A stretch of 64,000 nt of DNA, taken from contig NZ_CAJGZJ010000012.1 in NCBI RefSeq assembly GCF_904846225.1, positions 23,730 through 87,729 of the forward strand. The letters are read 5' to 3'. The position numbers and the translations under genes are program-made. The notes below the pieces were generated by a model. The model saw only the letters and a list, made by a program, of their open reading frames with translations, had not been told where the DNA came from and searched no databases. Source of the DNA: Psychrobacter immobilis (GTDB lineage: Bacteria > Pseudomonadota > Gammaproteobacteria > Pseudomonadales > Moraxellaceae). Below are positions 59,246 through 64,000 of the stretch, one piece after another (within the stretch, counting starts at the first letter, position 1; every line of letters starts with the position of its first letter).

Positions 59246-61758
59246 CCACCACACCACAAACAGCCGCCCATGAAAAAGCCCATGTGGACAACATGGGCGC
59301 TGATAATATCTTACAAGGCTGCAAACCAGCTACAGACGAACAGCTGGCAGGCTGTCCTTTTTTAATCAAACTCAAGGACATGTTAGAGCCTGAACGACTG
59401 CTATTTTCTACAGACAACACTACTATATATTATGGTGAGAAAATTGGCAAAACCGAAGCCACCGCTGACACGATAGCTATAGCAATCACCGATAGGAAAA
59501 AGCAACCCGTAGGCGCAGTATTCTACACACCAAACAGCAAAGCAAAGCCCATTGTTATTGATCCTACAGGGTATGGCGCTATCGTCATTGGTGAGGTAAA
59601 CAAAGCCAATGAGATAATTGCTTTTGATGATGCAGAATATGGCATTGATGCTTATCAGTGTATGGCAGACGACAAAACAACCTTTATTATTAGCCCTCAA
59701 AAGACAAAGCATTGCTTTAAAAAGATGGTTCAGCATTGGAGTAGCGGATCACTGCTAACCGTGCCAATGACGCTTAATGATAAAGGTATGATAAATCTAT
59801 TGGCAGGTGTGAATGCTAGGGCGTTGGTTACCGTAGCTGATATTCTCACAATGCTACATGCTAACCATAGTTATGAGGCAATACTGGCAGCTGATGAAAC
59901 TCAAATCATTAACCTAAAAGACACCGCTTACTATCCTGAATGGCGCGATGATCCACAGCTGAATGAACCGATGATTTATGCTGATGGGCGTTTTGAGCTA
60001 TACCATGATGGACTGTTTTTTGTGAAATATAACGATGACGACCCAGCAAACATAACCTTTAAGTTTAAGGCGTTTGTTTGTTCACCGATTGAGGTTATCG
60101 CAAAGACTAGGGACACAAGCAGCGGTACATGGGGGCGGTTATTGCAATGGCGTGATGATGACAGCGAGCTACACACATGGTCAATGCCACTTGCTTTATT
60201 ACAAGGTGATGCAAGGGAATACCGCAAGGAGCTTGCCAGTCAAGGATTGAACATTACCACCAACCCCAAACAGCGCAGTTACTTAGACACCTATATTCAA
60301 AACTACCCTATTCATAAACGGGCGTTATGCGTAGATAGGTTGGGCTGGCATGAGGCGCAATATATATTACCTGATGGCGCAATAGGCAGCGATGGTAGGC
60401 AGTTAATCGTCTATCAGTCTGCCCATGCAATCAACAGCACCATAGCCCAGCAAGGCACACTAGAACAATGGCGTGATGAATTATGCAAGAAACTTGCCGA
60501 ACAGAGCCGTTTTGTTTTCTCTATTGCTTGCGCGTTTGCTGGTCAATTACTCGCACTGTTAGATGATGACGGGGGCGGCTTTCACCTTTTAGGCTCATCA
60601 AGTATGGGCAAGTCTTTATCGCTTAAATTAGCGGCTAGTGTATGGGGCAAGCCTGACAGCTACACTAAGACATGGCGCAGCACTGATAACGCCTTAGAGG
60701 GCACAGCAAGCGAACATAACGACAGCTTTTTACCACTCGATGAGATTAGCGAATGTGATCCCAAAATCGTAGGTAAGACCGTTTACATGCTGGCTAATGG
60801 TCAAGGTAAAGGTAGAAGCACCACCACAGGGCATAACCGTACTGCTAAAACATGGCGCATTATCTTTTTGTCTAATGGTGAGGAGTCACTGCAAAACTTT
60901 ATGGCGCAAGCAGGACAGAAAACCAATGCAGGTATTGAGGTGCGAGTAGCGCATATAGATGCTGATGCTGGCAAAGGTTTAAAGACGTTTGATAGTTTGG
61001 TACTGGCAGACACAGGCGCAGCACAAGCCGATAAGATAAAAGAGTTATCACAGGCTTACTATGGCGTGGCTGGTATCGCATGGCTAGAACATATCACCAG
61101 TGACAAGGCAGCAACCACAGCCACCGCTAGGCAGCTTGTAAATGACTTTATGAGCAACTACAGCGACCTTGCCCCACAAGCGTATAGAGTGGCTAAACGG
61201 TTCGCTATTGTTGCCGCAGCTGGTGAAATGGCAACGCTGGCAGGTATTACAGGCTGGCAAGCAGGACAAGCAACCACCGCCGTTATGGCATGCTTAGATA
61301 ATTGGCTTGATAACTATGGGCGTGATGGTGAGCATGAGCAGCGCCAAATCATAGAGCATATCAAGGCGTTTATCGAACAGCATGGCAGTAGTCGCTTTCA
61401 ACCTTGTTATAGAAACACGCGCTTAGACTTTGAGGAAAGAACCCCCAACCGTGTAGGCTATCGCAATATGGAAACAGGGGACTATTATTTTTCTAAAGAA
61501 ACTTTTGACAAAGTATGTGCGCCCTTTAGCAAAAAGAAAGTCTTACAAGTATTAGAGGAAGCCGACTTGTTACTACTCAATCAAGGTGACCGTAAAATCT
61601 ACAAAGCGCCTGATACTTTATTTAGTGGCAAGCAACGCCCATCTGTTTACGCGGTTACTGCTGATATACTTTGTTGTGAACCTACTAAAACGACTGGGAC
61701 AGACGGGACGGACGGGACAGGCTATATGCAGCAAGGGATTGCGCTGTCCCATTGCTAA
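59242..61758 (+). CDS. DUF927 ATPase, probable primase-helicase of the element
   Basis: Protein of 838 residues. The C-terminal half (~residues 370-700) is a DUF927 superfamily helicase domain: RLGWHEAQYILPDGAIGSDG, Walker A in FHLLGSSSMGKSLSLKLAASVWG, Walker B SFLPLDEISEC, and a later VRVAHIDAD arginine-rich stretch. The N-terminal 200 residues may include a degenerate TOPRIM/primase-like part (GAIVIGEVNKANEIIAFDDAE). It probably starts element replication. The last ~20 residues are encoded by GGGAC repeats (TGTDGTDGTG). Confidence 0.85.
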   Translation: MTTTPQTAAHEKAHVDNMGADNILQGCKPATDEQLAGCPFLIKLKDMLEPERLLFSTDNTTIYYGEKIGKTEATADTIAIAITDRKKQPVGAVFYTPNSKAKPIVIDPTGYGAIVIGEVNKANEIIAFDDAEYGIDAYQCMADDKTTFIISPQKTKHCFKKMVQHWSSGSLLTVPMTLNDKGMINLLAGVNARALVTVADILTMLHANHSYEAILAADETQIINLKDTAYYPEWRDDPQLNEPMIYADGRFELYHDGLFFVKYNDDDPANITFKFKAFVCSPIEVIAKTRDTSSGTWGRLLQWRDDDSELHTWSMPLALLQGDAREYRKELASQGLNITTNPKQRSYLDTYIQNYPIHKRALCVDRLGWHEAQYILPDGAIGSDGRQLIVYQSAHAINSTIAQQGTLEQWRDELCKKLAEQSRFVFSIACAFAGQLLALLDDDGGGFHLLGSSSMGKSLSLKLAASVWGKPDSYTKTWRSTDNALEGTASEHNDSFLPLDEISECDPKIVGKTVYMLANGQGKGRSTTTGHNRTAKTWRIIFLSNGEESLQNFMAQAGQKTNAGIEVRVAHIDADAGKGLKTFDSLVLADTGAAQADKIKELSQAYYGVAGIAWLEHITSDKAATTATARQLVNDFMSNYSDLAPQAYRVAKRFAIVAAAGEMATLAGITGWQAGQATTAVMACLDNWLDNYGRDGEHEQRQIIEHIKAFIEQHGSSRFQPCYRNTRLDFEERTPNRVGYRNMETGDYYFSKETFDKVCAPFSKKKVLQVLEEADLLLLNQGDRKIYKAPDTLFSGKQRPSVYAVTADILCCEPTKTTGTDGTDGTGYMQQGIALSHC

Positions 61759-61900
61759 AAACCTAAACGGGACGAACGGGACAGGATTTTACATTTTCGC
61801 TTTTCTGTCCCGTCTGTCCCATTGCCAAAAACGATAACGGGACGGCTGTAAGCCATACCACGTAAGGGCTGTCCCGTCTGTCCCGCTTGTCCCATGCAAA
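61690..61900. repeat. GGGAC/GTCCC repeat cluster at and after the end of the DUF927 gene
   Basis: GGGAC occurs at 61696, 61705 and 61714 with a nine-base period, then again at 61769, 61778 and 61839. Inverted GTCCC is at 61746, 61807, 61816, 61871, 61880 and 61889. A ~31-base imperfect direct repeat starting CTGTCCCATTGC lies at 61744 and 61814. The inverted copies can form GC-rich hairpins. Confidence 0.75.
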
Positions 61901-61927
61901 AACATAAGGTACAGAAAAAATAATCAA

Positions 61928-61957
61928 AGGTAGGCGTTTATCGTCTGCCTTTTTTTA
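61928..61957 (+). terminator. Terminator after the element's replication operon
   Basis: AGGTAGGCG and CGTCTGCCT pair through two G-U wobbles around a short loop and are followed by TTTTTTT. Confidence 0.65.
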
Positions 61958-62474
61958 TGGACTGCAAAAACCTAAGGGAAACCTAAGGTTAGGCGCTCAA
62001 TACTCACTTGCAAATCATGGGCAGCATGTTGCCTTTTGTTGACATTCAAAACAGTTTGCCGACTGCCAGCATGTTAATAAATGTTAAGGTTTAAAACTAA
62101 ATGAGTGGTACTCAATGGACAGACCAAGCCCTTTTTATAGTGTAAAAAAACTAAGGTTTCCATAAGGTTTTAGATGTGAGCAGTTTTGCGCCTATCTCAT
62201 TCAAAGGGTAGTTTCTTAACAAGTACGAGCATGGGAACAACGGTAAGGTTACGGTTAGTTTTCGGACACGTTAGAACCTTATAAAACCTTACATTCAAAA
62301 CCGATTAATACAGCCGCCGACTTGACAGAACTTAACATTTTGCATGGCATTCCCTCATCATTGCCAATATCACAAAACTATGCAGCATAAGGGCTTAGCT
62401 AATTAATGGACAAGTATCGCGCGCGCACGCGAGGCAAGCACCAATTACAGGGGTTTTTGAGCAATATAAAAAAG

Positions 62475-62720
62475 GAGTTTTCGGAGTCCATAAAGGGGTA
62501 GTTTTTCGGACTGTTTTAAAAGGACTGGGGTAATTTTCGGACATCGTAGAGGGTAATTTTTTGAGTCCATAAAAAGGGACTGTTTTCGGACTGTTCTAAA
62601 TCGACTAGGGTAATTTTGCGAGTCCATAAAAGGGACTTTATGCACAGGTATCGTAAGGGACTTTTCGGACATCTTAAGCAGCGGCTAAAAACGAATTGTT
62701 GGACATGTTAGGGGTAGTTT
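62475..62720. repeat. Imperfect tandem array (GAGTCCATAAA / TTTTCGGAC / GGGTAATTTT)
   Basis: GAGTCCATAAA occurs at 62484, 62563 and 62620, in each case followed by a G-rich AAGGG-type motif. TTTTCGGA occurs at ~62478, 62503, 62534, 62582 and 62652. GGGTAATTTT occurs at 62528, 62551 and 62608. The combination is an iteron-like array; the spacing varies (79 and 57 bases). Confidence 0.8.
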
Positions 62721-62900
62721 ATGGAACAGTACGCGCACGGGGTATATTTTGCCCATGCTGGATAGTTTCGCGACAAGTATCGTAAGCGAGCACTGCCCTA
62801 CTATGTTGAAAAATGTTGAAACGGCAAACAGTGAAAATAATTACAAAATAATATTGAGTGAAGCAGCAAACAGCCAAAAAAGGGGGTTATTAAAAACGAT

Positions 62901-62921
62901 TGTTGGTATTATTGTTGGTAT
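62901..62921. promoter_or_regulatory. Integrase arm-type sites (right)
   Basis: TGTTGGTATT at 62901 and again (last base changed) at 62913, with the same 12-base period as at 54291/54303, 60-80 bases inside attR. Confidence 0.6.
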
Positions 62922-62980
62922 CGTCATAAAACAAAAACAACAAACCCATATAAATCAAGGCATACAGACTATACTTTACT

Positions 62981-63001
62981 TCCTGCCGTTCCGACCAAAC
63001 A
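62981..63001 (+). other. attR (distal attachment site)
   Basis: 21 bases identical to 54174-54194. The following bases resemble the tRNA-Pro 3' flank, including its terminator, so this is probably the original host side of the site. Confidence 0.92.
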
Positions 63002-63008
63002 TAGATTT

Positions 63009-63045
63009 AGGGTAGACTGTCATTGACCGTCTGCCCTTTATTTTG
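63009..63045 (+). terminator. Displaced original tRNA-Pro terminator
   Basis: AGGGTAGAC and GTCTGCCCT form the stem (one G-U) and TTATTTT follows. Relative to 54202-54237 the stem bases have changed on both sides so pairing is preserved. Confidence 0.75.
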
Positions 63046-63181
63046 GGCATTTTTCAAACTCAAAGGGCGACACATAGCCAATAGTGCTATATAACCTTGT
63101 TCCATTAAACCTGAGAAGCATTAAAAATCTATTAATTATCGATTTAGCTTTGCAAGACGAGAGCTGTACTCGAGGTGCCAC

Positions 63182-63427
63182 TTATTCAATGGTCGTTAAT
63201 TCAACATCATTAACGCCAGTCCAGTTTTCCTTCAAATAATAAATCACCTCAGATCTATAATACCCGTTGACCGTTTCAGCCAATGCATTATCGTATGAGT
63301 CACCCGTGATACCAACAGAAGCGATCATGTCCGAGTCAGCCATACTAATAGTGTAGCGGATGAAGTCGTCACGTTGACTACGCAGTGAGCAAACAATGAC
63401 CAGCTGATACCAAAAAGGATAAGTCAT
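63182..63427 (-). pseudogene. Degenerate IS3-family transposase fragment
   Basis: The 81-residue frame contains IRYTISMADSDMIASVGITGDSYDNALAETVNGYYRSEVIYY, the DDE-domain C-terminal part of IS3-family OrfB with the catalytic Glu in NALAETVNG. The preceding HSDRGSQY block is altered (CSLRSQRD), losing the Asp, and the frame stops just after DVELTTIE, where relatives continue. Neither IS end nor OrfA is visible. It is an inactive remnant next to attR. Confidence 0.8.
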
Positions 63428-63434
63428 ACAAAAA

Positions 63435-63643
63435 ATGAATATTGAAAACCTAGTGACTGGGCTTGATGAGGCAAGATTGACGGCAAAAGCAAATAGTTAA
63501 ACGTCTGCTATGGTAGCTGCTACGATGAGCAAGGCAAAGGTATGGGATTAGATAAAGGCGATGCTGGTAATGATATTGAGGTTATGCCAGTTAGAATTGT
63601 TATCCAAACGGTTGACGCTCGCAATCCTGAGCGAGTATGTTAG
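63435..63643 (+). pseudogene. Frameshifted remnant of an unidentified, probably phage-type gene
   Basis: A 21-codon frame (63435-63500, product starting MNIENLVTGLDEARL) stops, and a second frame continues to TAG at 63641-63643 with DEQGKGMGLDKGDAGNDIE followed by VMPVRIVIQTVDARNPE. The two parts read as sensible protein in different frames. I do not recognise the family. Confidence 0.35.
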
Positions 63644-63699
63644 TTTTCGGACAAGTAGGAACAGTTTTTCGGAATAATAAATCCATATTAATAATACTT

Positions 63700-63924
63700 T
63701 TAGGGCTTTACTTTGACAAACCAAGCATGGCTCATTTTACCTTTCAGGGAATTAAAACGCACGTATATACCGTCACTATCCTTGGTAGCATACCAGTGGT
63801 CATCATTGTCTATCAAGATTTCGAAAAACCTTTTATTTACGACATTGCCAACTATGTAAACATCTCCTTCTACAAAAAAAGGATTGCCATTTATGCACAT
63901 TAATTGGTCACCAGTATTTATCAT
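63700..63924 (-). CDS. Unknown small acidic protein
   Basis: Protein of 74 residues with MINTGDQLMCINGNPFFVEG, VVNKRFFEILIDNDDHWYAT and a C-terminal SHAWFVKVKP. The alternation suggests an all-beta, SH3-like fold as in many small phage or element proteins; no family is recognised. AAAGGA lies immediately upstream of the ATG, unusually close. It lies outside the 8.8-kb element, in the remnant region. Confidence 0.5.
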   Translation of the reverse strand: MINTGDQLMCINGNPFFVEGDVYIVGNVVNKRFFEILIDNDDHWYATKDSDGIYVRFNSLKGKMSHAWFVKVKP

Positions 63925-64000
63925 ATCCTTTTCTTTATATCCTATAATAAAAATATCAGAAATTTATCTCTATTTCTTATAAAATTCAACATTAAAAGTT

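Larger units (their letters stand above)
61759..62980. other. Non-coding repeat-rich region, probable origin of replication of the element
   Basis: About 1.2 kb without a credible gene between the DUF927 gene and attR. It contains the GGGAC cluster, AACCTAAG and AAGGTT-type short repeats (61969-62300), a CG-rich alternating tract near 62419-62432, the imperfect tandem array at 62475-62720, and the right integrase sites. Short frames here translate the repeats. Confidence 0.65.
54174..63001 (+). mobile_element. 8.8-kb integrative element in tRNA-Pro (P4-like satellite or integrative plasmid)
   Basis: Bounded by a perfect 21-bp direct repeat, 54174-54194 in the tRNA 3' end and 62981-63001 at the far end. 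It carries a P4-type integrase next to the tRNA, an AlpA-like regulator, an unknown A/T-rich gene, a run of small unknown genes, a DUF927 ATPase and a repeat-rich probable replication origin. There are no capsid, tail, packaging, conjugation or known antibiotic-resistance genes. The integrase, AlpA and primase-helicase set is that of phage satellites. The element keeps the tRNA intact. Confidence 0.9.

Noticed and set aside
62445..62672. 75-codon minus-strand frame with repeated MDSKNYP-like segments
   Set aside because: It is only the translation of the GAGTCCATAAA/TTTTCGGAC repeat array; no ribosome site and no credible protein features.
62475..62720. Tandem repeats that could be taken for a CRISPR array
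   Set aside because: Repeat units are imperfect and of uneven spacing, with no constant 28-36 base repeat or uniform spacers, and no cas genes are present.
62749..63015. 88-codon plus-strand frame with a hydrophobic segment crossing attR
   Set aside because: The hydrophobic part comes from the TGTTGGTATT repeats and the frame ends outside the element; no ribosome site.

Overview
The window looks like a chromosomal segment of a Moraxellaceae gammaproteobacterium, most probably Psychrobacter. This is an inference from protein sequences and gene order: pyrB beside a zinc-less PyrC homologue, the etfBA, ilvIN-ilvC, fabDG-acpP, S10/spc/alpha and mreBCD-maf-rng clusters, and GatCAB. No database search was run.

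Layout. 1-3.3 kb: the end of an unknown acidic protein, a DUF2254 membrane protein and a CPA1 Na+/H+ antiporter (+). 3.6-6.5 kb: DUF2127 membrane protein, pyrC' and pyrB (-). 6.8-8.7 kb: fbp and a SpoU-type RNA methyltransferase (+). 8.8-18.3 kb, mostly (-): a JmjC-like oxygenase, etfBA, a DUF421 protein, a cold-shock protein, a small membrane protein, and ilvI-ilvN-ilvC. 19.2-23.5 kb: a DUF4124 protein, nnr, queG and a Kbp-like BON-LysM protein. 24-27.7 kb (-): yceD-rpmF, then fabD-fabG-acpP. 27.9-29.5 kb (+): epmC and yciO. 29.9-44.1 kb (-): the whole S10-spc-alpha ribosomal cluster with secY and rpoA, including rpmJ and rpmD. 44.5-49.9 kb (-): mreB-mreC-mreD-maf-rng. 50.6-54.0 kb (+): gatCAB. 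At 54.1 kb there is a tRNA-Pro(GGG).

The accessory region starts at that tRNA. A 21-bp direct repeat, one copy in the tRNA 3' end (54174-54194) and one at 62981-63001, bounds an 8.8-kb integrative element. It carries a P4-type integrase, an A/T-rich unknown gene, an AlpA-like regulator, a run of five small overlapping unknown genes plus a 40-residue basic protein, and a DUF927 primase-helicase-like ATPase. About 1.2 kb of repeat-rich non-coding DNA follows, which resembles a replication origin. The element resembles P4-like satellites but has no structural or packaging genes, and it is the best candidate here for something undescribed. Beyond attR lie a decayed IS3 transposase fragment and other remnants, suggesting an older insertion at the same site.

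The core chromosome also carries a miniature-transposon family with ends GGGCGTGTC, flanked by TA. Two full 169-bp copies, two damaged copies and one 65-bp palindromic copy are visible. One full copy sits inside the stop codon of maf and regenerates a stop. A second, unrelated repeat of about 100 bp occurs twice.
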